Shown here: piece by piece, positions 1-8,127 of the stretch | Numbering within the stretch: the first letter of the stretch is position 1 | Layout of the letters: each line of letters opens with the position of its first letter | Assembly (NCBI GenBank): GCA_963204915.1 | Contig: CAUJHS010000082.1 | Span: 62,001 to 126,000 of the forward strand | Source of the DNA: Planctomycetota bacterium | GTDB lineage: Bacteria > Planctomycetota > Planctomycetia > Pirellulales > Pirellulaceae | Reading direction: 5' to 3' | DNA length: 64,000 nucleotides | Notes under the pieces: generated by a model | What the model was told of the DNA's origin: nothing | The model's input: only the letters and a program-made list of their open reading frames with translations | The model's database searches: none | Position numbers and translations under genes: made by a program

Positions 1-1072
1 TCACGGACCGCACCACTCCGACTAAGATTGCGATGACCGTCAAGGGCACGACGAAGAAAATCAAAACGTACTCAAAGTGCTTTGTGATAGAAGCGTCTGT
101 GGACCGCAGAACCAGATAAGTCAAATAAGCCACGTAGTAGCCGAAAAACATGGCGCCGTTCCACCGCGAAATGGTTGCGCCAGCAAAAAACACTGGCAAA
201 CACGCAACCATCACGGCGACCATGATCGGAATGTCAATTCGAATCGCATCAGAGGATACCTCGATTCCGTCGGGCGCGATGACGGCTGAAATCCCTAACA
301 CAGAGAGGATATTGAAAAGGTTGCTCCCGACGACGTTGCCCACTGCAATGTCTCGCTCGCCGCGGATGGCGGCAATGATCGAAGCGGCCGCCTCCGGCAA
401 CGACGTGCCTACCGCGACAATAGTTAGTCCAATAACCAATTCGCTTATGCCGAAAAAGCGGGCCAACGTCACAGCGCCGCGAACCAACCAGTCCGAACCT
501 AAGCCAAGAAGGATCAAGCCACCCACGATGAGCAACAGGTTTCCCAAGATTTGCCCCACGCCAGTCTCGCGTGGTTGTGCAAACTCTTCCGCATATTCCT
601 CCTTAACCTCAGCCGATTCCCGGCGGCTTACACGAATGGTCCACACCGTATAGGCGATCAGACCGCCGAAAAGCCAGATTCCGTCCCGCCGCGAAAACTC
701 TCCGTCCAGCGCAAAAAGCAACATCGCCAACGCAGCGGCGATCATGAGCGGTACATCACGACGTATCAACTGGCTTGACACGACCAACGGCGAAATCAAT
801 GCCGATAGCCCCAAGATCAGCAGCACATTGCAAATATTGCTTCCAACAACGTTGCCTACCGCTACGTCGGTTTCGCCTGAGAATGCAGCAACCGTGGTTA
901 CGGCCAATTCCGGCGCACTGGTGCCAAAGGCGACGACCGTTAGACCTATTACTAGCGGTGAAATCCGCAATGCGTTCGCTAGCGATGAAGCCCCGCGAAC
1001 CAGGCATTCACCACCCAACGTAAGCAAAATAAGCCCTGCGACGATTAACGACAGCGAGACGAGAGTGGCCAT
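1..1072 (-). CDS. Na+/Ca2+ exchanger family protein (3' end outside window)
   Basis: Reading the minus strand from an ATG at 1072 gives an open frame of about 357 codons that runs off the left edge without a stop. It encodes a hydrophobic, multi-pass inner-membrane antiporter of the calcium/cation antiporter (CaCA, YrbG-like) family, which exchanges Ca2+ for Na+ or H+. Both signature alpha-repeats are visible: 'GTSAPELAV' with 'GNVVGSNICN' near residues 45-75, and 'GTSLPEAAAS' with 'GNVVGSNLFN' in the second half. The halves are joined by an acidic/basic cytoplasmic loop (ESAEVKEEYAEEF). The family is usually 310-370 residues, so most of the protein is present. The family call is firm; the transported ion is inferred. 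Confidence 0.9.
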   Translation of the reverse strand, partial: MATLVSLSLIVAGLILLTLGGECLVRGASSLANALRISPLVIGLTVVAFGTSAPELAVTTVAAFSGETDVAVGNVVGSNICNVLLILGLSALISPLVVSSQLIRRDVPLMIAAALAMLLFALDGEFSRRDGIWLFGGLIAYTVWTIRVSRRESAEVKEEYAEEFAQPRETGVGQILGNLLLIVGGLILLGLGSDWLVRGAVTLARFFGISELVIGLTIVAVGTSLPEAAASIIAAIRGERDIAVGNVVGSNLFNILSVLGISAVIAPDGIEVSSDAIRIDIPIMVAVMVACLPVFFAGATISRWNGAMFFGYYVAYLTYLVLRSTDASITKHFEYVLIFFVVPLTVIAILVGVVRSV

Positions 1073-1300
1073 TGGATTCCGAAAACTGAAGACAACAAGA
1101 TCCTACAAAAACGAATCGCTGGGTACGCACGCCGGAGCCGATTATCACATGGCTGGAAGCCTTCCGATGACATGTCGTGAGGGTCATCCTGCAAAACGCC
1201 CTAGCATCAACGGGTTACAATTCATTCGCTGGCGCGCGTGCCGCGTCGCACATCACCTTCGACGAATGTAGCGTATCTGTATCATTTCGCGAACACGATC

Positions 1301-4300
1301 ATGAGTCCGACGGAGCCCACGGCCGAGCTGTCCCCCGCACAACTTGAAAGTTTAATCCTCAACGCGATGGCGGCGGACCGCTATCGCCTGCGCCGGAGAC
1401 TGCGAGGCATTGAACAATCACGTAAGGCTGGAAAACCCTTCGATCGCAACTTAGCGCAGCTCGCGGCGGACGTCACGCGCTCGGTCGAACTTCGTCACGC
1501 CCGCATGTCGAACGTACCGGTCGTGCGTTATCCCGATGACCTTCCGATCATTTCCCGGCGCGATGAAATCATGGCCGCGATTCGGGCACACCCCGTTGTG
1601 GTCGTTTCGGGGGAAACGGGCTCCGGGAAATCGACGCAACTTCCTAAGTTTTGTCTCGAACTTGGCCGTGGAATCGATGGATTCATCGGCCACACCCAGC
1701 CCCGTCGTATCGCGGCGCGCAGTGTCGCCGCACGGTTGGCCGAGGAGCTTTGTTCGCCGCTGGGCGATGCTGTCGGCTATAAAATTCGCTTCGCCGACGC
1801 AACGAAGCCGGAAACCTACATCAAATTGATGACGGACGGGATCTTGCTTGCAGAAACGCAAGCCGACCGCTTTCTCGACCAGTATGATACGCTCATCATC
1901 GACGAAGCGCATGAACGCTCGCTGAATATCGATTTTCTATTGGGCTATGTCAAACGCCTTCTCGGAAAACGCCAAGACCTCCGAGTGGTCATCACCTCGG
2001 CCACCATCGATGCCGCGCGGTTTGCGGAACATTTTACTTCCGAACTCGGCCCCGCGCCCGTTATCGAAGTCTCGGGGCGCACGTACCCGGTCGAAGTCCG
2101 ATATCGTCCTTTGACCACGGAAGACGACGCCGACGAGTTCGACGTGAATCAGGGTATCGCCGCTGCGTTGGAAGAGCTAACTGGCGAAGGTCCCGGCGAT
2201 TTGCTCGTCTTTTTGCCGACAGAACGTGACATTCGCGAAGCCGCCAAGCATTTGCGGGGTTACACCCTGCGCGATGGACGAAAGACCGAAGTTTTGCCTC
2301 TTTACGCACGGCTTTCGGCCGCCGAACAAAACAAGATTTTTCAGCCGCACGGAGCCCGAAGAATTGTGCTGGCGACGAACGTTGCTGAGTCCTCGTTGAC
2401 CGTGCCCGGCATTCACTATGTGATTGACACAGGAACCGCACGGATCAGTCGTTATTCGGCCCGTTCCAAGGTGCAACGACTTCCGCTGGAACCTGTGTCG
2501 CAAGCGTCGGCCGATCAGCGCAAGGGACGTTGTGGACGCCTCGGACCAGGAATTTGCGTCCGGCTTTATGCTGAGACCGATTACCTATCGCGCGATCAAT
2601 ACACAACGCCTGAAATTCGTCGCACAAATCTTGCCGCCGTAATACTGCAAACCAAGGCGTTACGGTTAGGACCAATTGAGGAGTTTCCATTTCTTGATCC
2701 GCCGCGCGCCGAGCATATCCGCGACGGCTACAAAACGTTGTTTGAGCTTGGCGCGCTGGATGAAAAGCAAGAGTTAACCGATATCGGACAACGGTTAGCC
2801 CGCCTGCCCGTCGATCCGCGTATCGGACGTATGGTGTTGGCTGCAACGCAGGAAGGCTCGTTGCATGAAGTGCTAATCATTGCCTCCGCACTCGAGGTGC
2901 GCGATCCCCGCGAACGACCCGTTGAACGCCAACAAGCCGCCGACGAACGACACTCCCAGTTCGCACACGAAGACTCCGATTTTTTCGCTTATCTCAAACT
3001 TTGGGATTTTTACCATCACCTGAAAGAAAATCTCTCTCGCAATCAACTCCATCGTGCTTGCCGTGATAATTTCTTGTCCCACAATCGGCTGCGCGAATGG
3101 GTTGATATCCATCGGCAGCTTTGTCAAATGGTTCGGGAAAGCGGCCTGAAGCCGGGGGCACGGCGGGATGATTACGGAGCCGTCCACCGCGCCTTGTTGA
3201 CCGGTTTGCTGTCGAGCGTTGCGTTTCGAACCGACAACTACGAGTACACGGGCGCCAGCGGTCAGAAGTTCTACCTGTGGCCTGGCTCCGGGGTTTTTGG
3301 CAAGAAGCCGAAATGGGTGGTTGCGGCAGAACTGCTTGAAACCACGCGCCCTTACCTCCGTACGGTCGCCCGGATCGATCCTGACTGGATCGAACCATTA
3401 GCGGAACACTTGGTGAAGCGTTCGTATAGCGACCCTCATTGGAGCCGCCGCGCTGCGTCGGCCATGGCTTATGAGAAAGTTTCCCTGTGGGGCCTTCCGG
3501 TCGTCACGCGCAGGCGGGTCCGACTTGGGCCAATTGATCCCCAGGGCGCTCGTGAATTGTTAGTGCAACATGGGTTGGTTGAAGGCGACTACGACACCCG
3601 GGCCGAGTTTTTCCACCATAACCGCAGACTGCTTGACGAAATCGGGAGCCTGGGCGCCAAGTCGCGTCGGCGCGATTTCGTCGTTGACGATCAAGCACGC
3701 TATCGTTTCTATGACGCGCGCGTTCCGCCCGATGTTATTGACGGTCAAAGTTTCGATCGGTGGCGTCGCATTGCGGAGCGCGACGACCCGCGCGCGCTGT
3801 TCATGACAATAGGCGACTTGCTGGGCGAGGACGCCCCAGACGTGGAAGCAACCGATTTCCCGGACGCGATTCCCGTCGATCATATGGAACTCCCGGTCGA
3901 CTACCGCTTTGAACCCGGCGCCGAACACGATGGCGTAACGCTGGTGGTCCCTAAAGAAGGTTTGGGGCGAATTCGCCCTGAGCAACTGGGCTGGCTCGTT
4001 CCGGGGTTGCTTGAAGAGAAGATTGTCGCACTAGTCCGTGGCTTGCCAAAGCACATTCGACGAAACTTGGTTCCCATTCCGGAAACCGCCCGGAAAGCAC
4101 TCAAGGAGTTGCAGTATGGACAAGGCCCCTTCTTATCATCGCTCTCTGCCGCCCTAAAAAAAGTAACAGGTGAGTACGTTCCGGTCGAAGCGTTTCGCGC
4201 CGACGAATTACCGCAGCACCTTCGCATGAACGTGCGCGTGGTCGATGACGCCGGGAAGACGCTCCTGACCGGACGCAACGTGATTGACTTGCGAAAGGAG

Positions 4301-5221
4301 TTAGGGGCCGACGCCGAAGCCGCCACCGTCGAAATCCGCGATGACGCGTGGCATCGCGATGGCATAACCACGTGGGACTTCGATGAAATGCCCCACCGAA
4401 TTGAAGTACAGCGAGGCGGGGTCAACCTGCCAGCATATCCGGCGCTCGTCGATCAGGCGAGTTCTGTCTCGCTGCGGTTGTTCGAATCGCCGGAACAGGC
4501 GGCGTTTCAAACGCGGGGCGGACTCAGGCGTCTTTACGTCTTGGCGGAAAAACGCGAATTGAAAGCTCAGATCGACTGGATTCCACAACTGAACACATGG
4601 ACCTTGCATGCAGCGGCGATTTGCGGAGCATCGCAACTCCGTGGGCAACTCATCGATCTCTTGGCCGAACGGACCTTCTTGCGATCTCGAGACTTGCCGC
4701 GCACTCGCGATCTGTTCGAACAGCGCCGCAGGCAGCGCGATCAATGGATCACCCCCGCTGTTCAAGAGGTCACTCACGTCGTTGAAGCGATCTTGAAGGA
4801 ATATCATCCAACGCGGCTCGCGCTCGAAAATGCGACGGGCAAACAATGGCCGTATGCGCTGGAAGACATGCGCCGTCAGTTGGTCCGGCTCACGCCGCCC
4901 AACATGTTGACGCACACTCCTTGGGAACGGCTAATTCACATGCCGCGGTACCTACGCGGCATTCGCGTCCGTCTCGACAAACTGAACGCAGGGGCCCACG
5001 ACCGCGATCGACGCGGTCATCTCGAACTGGCGCCACGCGAATTGGCGTACTTTCAACGGCAGCGTGACCATCAAGCCCAAGGCGTCTTTGATCCGGAACT
5101 GGACCGATATCGTTGGATGCTGGAGGAATTTCGCGTTTCACTCTTTGCGCAAGAGTTAGGCACTGCGTTTTCAATTTCTGCGAAACGCCTCGATAAGCAA
5201 GCGGAGAAAGTTCGACGATAG
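1301..5221 (+). CDS. hrpA: ATP-dependent RNA helicase HrpA (DEAH box)
   Basis: A DEAH-box helicase of about 1306 residues, matching the 1300-residue length of HrpA, which unwinds RNA and in E. coli helps rescue stalled ribosomes and process some mRNAs. Visible motifs are Walker A GETGSGKS (104-111), DEAH (201-204), SAT (233-235) and the arginine-finger motif QRKGRCGR (about 406-413). The helicase-associated domain and the long DUF3418-type C-terminus follow. The frame is open further upstream to a GTG at 1238, but the ATG at 1301 gives a start (MSPTEPTAELSPAQLESLI) close to known HrpA N-termini. No strong ribosome binding site separates the two. It is divergent from the exchanger gene and stands alone. 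Confidence 0.95.
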   Translation: MSPTEPTAELSPAQLESLILNAMAADRYRLRRRLRGIEQSRKAGKPFDRNLAQLAADVTRSVELRHARMSNVPVVRYPDDLPIISRRDEIMAAIRAHPVVVVSGETGSGKSTQLPKFCLELGRGIDGFIGHTQPRRIAARSVAARLAEELCSPLGDAVGYKIRFADATKPETYIKLMTDGILLAETQADRFLDQYDTLIIDEAHERSLNIDFLLGYVKRLLGKRQDLRVVITSATIDAARFAEHFTSELGPAPVIEVSGRTYPVEVRYRPLTTEDDADEFDVNQGIAAALEELTGEGPGDLLVFLPTERDIREAAKHLRGYTLRDGRKTEVLPLYARLSAAEQNKIFQPHGARRIVLATNVAESSLTVPGIHYVIDTGTARISRYSARSKVQRLPLEPVSQASADQRKGRCGRLGPGICVRLYAETDYLSRDQYTTPEIRRTNLAAVILQTKALRLGPIEEFPFLDPPRAEHIRDGYKTLFELGALDEKQELTDIGQRLARLPVDPRIGRMVLAATQEGSLHEVLIIASALEVRDPRERPVERQQAADERHSQFAHEDSDFFAYLKLWDFYHHLKENLSRNQLHRACRDNFLSHNRLREWVDIHRQLCQMVRESGLKPGARRDDYGAVHRALLTGLLSSVAFRTDNYEYTGASGQKFYLWPGSGVFGKKPKWVVAAELLETTRPYLRTVARIDPDWIEPLAEHLVKRSYSDPHWSRRAASAMAYEKVSLWGLPVVTRRRVRLGPIDPQGARELLVQHGLVEGDYDTRAEFFHHNRRLLDEIGSLGAKSRRRDFVVDDQARYRFYDARVPPDVIDGQSFDRWRRIAERDDPRALFMTIGDLLGEDAPDVEATDFPDAIPVDHMELPVDYRFEPGAEHDGVTLVVPKEGLGRIRPEQLGWLVPGLLEEKIVALVRGLPKHIRRNLVPIPETARKALKELQYGQGPFLSSLSAALKKVTGEYVPVEAFRADELPQHLRMNVRVVDDAGKTLLTGRNVIDLRKELGADAEAATVEIRDDAWHRDGITTWDFDEMPHRIEVQRGGVNLPAYPALVDQASSVSLRLFESPEQAAFQTRGGLRRLYVLAEKRELKAQIDWIPQLNTWTLHAAAICGASQLRGQLIDLLAERTFLRSRDLPRTRDLFEQRRRQRDQWITPAVQEVTHVVEAILKEYHPTRLALENATGKQWPYALEDMRRQLVRLTPPNMLTHTPWERLIHMPRYLRGIRVRLDKLNAGAHDRDRRGHLELAPRELAYFQRQRDHQAQGVFDPELDRYRWMLEEFRVSLFAQELGTAFSISAKRLDKQAEKVRR

Positions 5222-5243
5222 CGCCGTGGATCCATCATTCTCT

Positions 5244-5262
5244 ACCGCGCGATCTGCGCGGT
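5244..5262 (+). terminator. GC-rich hairpin after hrpA
   Basis: A perfect 7-bp stem (ACCGCGC / GCGCGGT) with a 5-nt loop lies 23 bases after the hrpA stop. No T-run follows, so it could be a 3'-end processing or pausing hairpin rather than a proven intrinsic terminator. Confidence 0.3.
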
Positions 5263-5339
5263 ACTTCACGGAGATGTAACAATTTGACGGATTTTCCGCT
5301 CGTCAGGATCAGGGGCTACTGTGTCCCGCAAATTCTCCT

Positions 5340-6239
5340 GTGAGCGGCAAAAGCTTCGGCTACGTCGCTCCTGCCGACGGAGCCGATGCCGTGAACCTCA
5401 TCTCCGCTAATTCGTTCGCTGGCGACCTGAGCAGCGTAGTTCCCTCGCCCCGCGTAGCGGCGAAGATCATTGACGATAGTTTCGAGTTGCCGAATGGATT
5501 GAGGTTTCGCTGTCCTACGCACATGCGTGGCGCGGCCGCCTTTTTGGTTCGTGAGATCTTCCGACATCAGCGCTATTATCGCGCTGGGTTCGGCATTCGC
5601 GCAACAGACACGGTCGTCGATATTGGCGCTAATATGGGCATGTTTACGCTCTGGGCCTCTCCTCAAGCGAAACAAGGCAGGGTTATCGCGGTCGAACCTA
5701 CCGGCGTGATGGATACCTTGGAGCAGAATGTCAAACTCAATCGAATCGACAATATACAGACGGTTCGAACGGCGGTGGGACAAGATGGCGCTCAGTTGGA
5801 GCTGATGTACTATCCGGGATTCAACATCGTCAGTCATCAGCCGCAGTGGAAACCTACCGCCGTCACTCGAGCCCTGGTGCGACTCCTTTACGGGCAATTT
5901 GACGTCGCACCAATCCGTATGACGACGCCATGCATGTCGTTGGGAAACATCTTGGATTCCTGCGGCGTCGACATCGTCAACTTCCTTAAGATTGATTGCG
6001 AAGGCGCCGAGTACGACATGTTGCGCAGCCTTCCCTCGCCCCAATGGGAACGAATCGAACGGATCGCGATGGAGTTTCATGAACTCCACCCCGGGCACAA
6101 ACATGGCGAACTCGTCGCTTTGCTACGTAAGCAAGGTTTTGAAGTCTCGGTTCGAAAGCCTTGGTTCGACTATTATTGCATGAAATTCGGGGAAATTTGG
6201 GCTTGGCGTCCAGCGGCGGCTTTGCGCGGGCAAGCGTGA
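5340..6239 (+). CDS. FkbM family methyltransferase
   Basis: A 299-residue SAM-dependent methyltransferase of the FkbM family. The SAM-binding motif I is 'VVDIGANMGMFTLWA' (about 98-112), followed by 'GRVIAVEPTG' with the acidic ribose-binding residue, and the family hallmark 'LKIDCEGAEYDML' near residue 215. FkbM enzymes O-methylate sugars, polyketides or glycans; the substrate cannot be read from this sequence. The GTG at 5340 is the earliest start; an in-frame GTG at 5391 is an alternative because the first 17 residues are not conserved-looking. It sits alone between hrpA and the sigma-factor pair. The family is clear, the role unknown. Confidence 0.85.
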   Translation: MSGKSFGYVAPADGADAVNLISANSFAGDLSSVVPSPRVAAKIIDDSFELPNGLRFRCPTHMRGAAAFLVREIFRHQRYYRAGFGIRATDTVVDIGANMGMFTLWASPQAKQGRVIAVEPTGVMDTLEQNVKLNRIDNIQTVRTAVGQDGAQLELMYYPGFNIVSHQPQWKPTAVTRALVRLLYGQFDVAPIRMTTPCMSLGNILDSCGVDIVNFLKIDCEGAEYDMLRSLPSPQWERIERIAMEFHELHPGHKHGELVALLRKQGFEVSVRKPWFDYYCMKFGEIWAWRPAAALRGQA

Positions 6240-6467
6240 ACTCGTATCTTGGTGGAACCGTCGGTTCTCGACGATTCGATTACTCCCATCATACGAAGTC
6301 GCCCGCCCCTCTCTCGCGGTGGAATGAGTATTACATTTCGCAGTTTTCATTGACCGGCGCAAGAAACTTCATTCGCCAACCCTCTGCTTCCGGTGGCTGG
6401 CGTTTTTTTGGAAGATGCGCCTGATCTAATCGTTTACCTGGCTGCAAGAGATGCTTAGACTGGCGCC

Positions 6468-7052
6468 ATGCCTGCCTTTGTGGATGCACCTAGGAAAGAT
6501 GACGAACGACTAGCACGGCGCGTAGCGCGGCGCGGCGAATCCGAAATCGCCAGTCGAGAGGCCCGTGACGCGATGAGCTGCCTGTATGCGCGGCATGCCC
6601 CATCGCTTCTCGCGTTTCTCGCGTCGAGGGTTCCCCGGGATGACGTCGAAGACGTGCATCAGGTCGTGTGGGAACGCGTGTGGGAGCGTCTTCCTGACTG
6701 TTTTCATGAGGGAAATTTTCGCGCATGGTTATTCCAGATCACTCGGAATTACTTGATCGACTTGCGTCGAAAGAAGCGTCCCCAAACGTTCGCGGACGAG
6801 TACGCCGCATCGCTAATCGATGGACGCAGCGTCGAACCTTCCGTGGCAGTAATCGACCGGGAACGCTTCGCCGTATTGCGCCAATGTGTCGCACGGCTCG
6901 ATCCGTCGTTGGCGTTGGTCATTCAGGCAAGGCTCGCTGGCGAAGATTATGACGCGATTTGTCGACGGGTCGGAATCACGATTCCTCAAGCACATAAAAT
7001 GTTGCATCGGGCCAAACACCTACTTCAAGCGTGTGTAGCGCGGGCGCTATGA
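6468..7052 (+). CDS. ECF-type RNA polymerase sigma factor
   Basis: A 194-residue sigma-70 family protein of the extracytoplasmic-function class. Region 2 is visible as 'YARHAPSLLAFLASRV' followed by 'DDVEDVHQVVWERVWERL' and 'FRAWLFQITRNYLIDLRR' (about residues 38-105). Region 4 is a helix-turn-helix near 150-190 ('DYDAICRRVGITIPQAHKM'). The acidic linker 'FADEYAASL' separates them. The stop overlaps the start of the next gene by ATGA, so the two are translationally coupled, a layout typical of sigma/anti-sigma pairs. Target promoters and the inducing signal cannot be told from this window. Confidence 0.9.
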   Translation: MPAFVDAPRKDDERLARRVARRGESEIASREARDAMSCLYARHAPSLLAFLASRVPRDDVEDVHQVVWERVWERLPDCFHEGNFRAWLFQITRNYLIDLRRKKRPQTFADEYAASLIDGRSVEPSVAVIDRERFAVLRQCVARLDPSLALVIQARLAGEDYDAICRRVGITIPQAHKMLHRAKHLLQACVARAL

Positions 7053-8029
7053 AGCTGCACTTACTAAAAATCCCTGAAGATCACGGCGAGTTGGCCGCTT
7101 GGCTTGAAGATCGCCTTTTGGCTGACGACCTGAGCGAATTGGCGGCGGAACTGTTCGCCTTGAGCGAAACGAAGCCCGAAAGCGACTCCGTTTCACTTGA
7201 TGAGGCTCTCGGCGAACAAATCGTTGCGGTTCTAACGTCAGGCTTGCAGGCTCTCTCAGCACGGCAAATTGGACGATTGCTGCGACATCCTCAACTATTG
7301 TTCGAGTTGCAGGAACGAGTTCTTTCGGAGGGGGCCACGTACTGGGACGCAAAAGCCCGTTCTCCGCGCCTGTTGGAATCCGTCAAATGGGGACAACAGC
7401 GTCTCGATGCATGGCTTGCTGCTCAAGAACAGCCCGAAGAGCCTGCGCAACTTGCCGTCGCCAATGGCGCATTGAACCAACAACGTTCGACTTCGCCGCA
7501 ATCACGTCGTGCCAATGGCGGTTGGCGTCAGACCGCAGTCATGTCTTTGGCCAGCGCTGCATGTGCGTTGGTAGGCGTGTTTTTATTGGAAACCGTTCGT
7601 GGAACTTCCGGTAATCGCGAATTGGTCGAAAGTACGTCGTCGCCAACGACGGCCCCTTCATGGGGTTGGTTGAATGACGCGGCGCTCGACGGTGATCGTG
7701 CGGCGCCGGCGCATCTGCGTCGGCTGGCGAGCGGTGCGCAGGAGTGGTTCAACAAACGTCCCACCGAGGCTGTGGCGATCGCGGATCGCATCGCCCAGTT
7801 TCGACAAGGCTGCTCCCGATTGCAACTGGCACCTCACAATTCGCTTTCCGACGTCGACCGCGCCTGGGTGCGTGAACGATGTCGCGTGTGGGCGGAAAAG
7901 ATCGACGAGCATCTCGCCGCACTTGAGACAGGCGCGAATCCTCAAGATGTGCTCATGCAAATGGACGATACCGTGAAACGATTGATCGCCGCACTGGAAA
8001 CGCGGGCCGCTCAACTTGAGCAAAGTTAA
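7049..8029 (+). CDS. Membrane protein coupled to ECF sigma factor (putative anti-sigma or regulator)
   Basis: A 326-residue protein whose ATG overlaps the sigma-factor stop (ATGA, 7049-7052). The first 150 residues are acidic and helical with no recognised motif. One transmembrane helix follows a basic stretch (TAVMSLASAACALVGVFLL, about residues 166-184), so the N-terminal half is likely cytoplasmic and the C-terminal half, ending in a helical, possibly coiled-coil segment, extracytoplasmic. That topology and the coupling to the sigma gene suggest an anti-sigma factor. However, no zinc-type anti-sigma motif (HxxxCxxC) is seen, so this rests on context only. A GTG at 7031 is also in frame, but the ATG gives the overlap. 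Confidence 0.72.
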   Translation: MKLHLLKIPEDHGELAAWLEDRLLADDLSELAAELFALSETKPESDSVSLDEALGEQIVAVLTSGLQALSARQIGRLLRHPQLLFELQERVLSEGATYWDAKARSPRLLESVKWGQQRLDAWLAAQEQPEEPAQLAVANGALNQQRSTSPQSRRANGGWRQTAVMSLASAACALVGVFLLETVRGTSGNRELVESTSSPTTAPSWGWLNDAALDGDRAAPAHLRRLASGAQEWFNKRPTEAVAIADRIAQFRQGCSRLQLAPHNSLSDVDRAWVRERCRVWAEKIDEHLAALETGANPQDVLMQMDDTVKRLIAALETRAAQLEQS

Positions 8030-8127
8030 GGGTAATTTGCCAAGCAGGGGATTTAGCATGGGGCGACTATCTAAGTCGCGAGCGGTTTTCGGTTCCTCTC
8101 CTGGCGACATGAGGCGATGAATACTCG

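Noticed and set aside
1..1271. Plus-strand open frames of 70-175 codons
   Set aside because: They run antisense to a well-supported exchanger gene on the minus strand and have no recognisable motifs.
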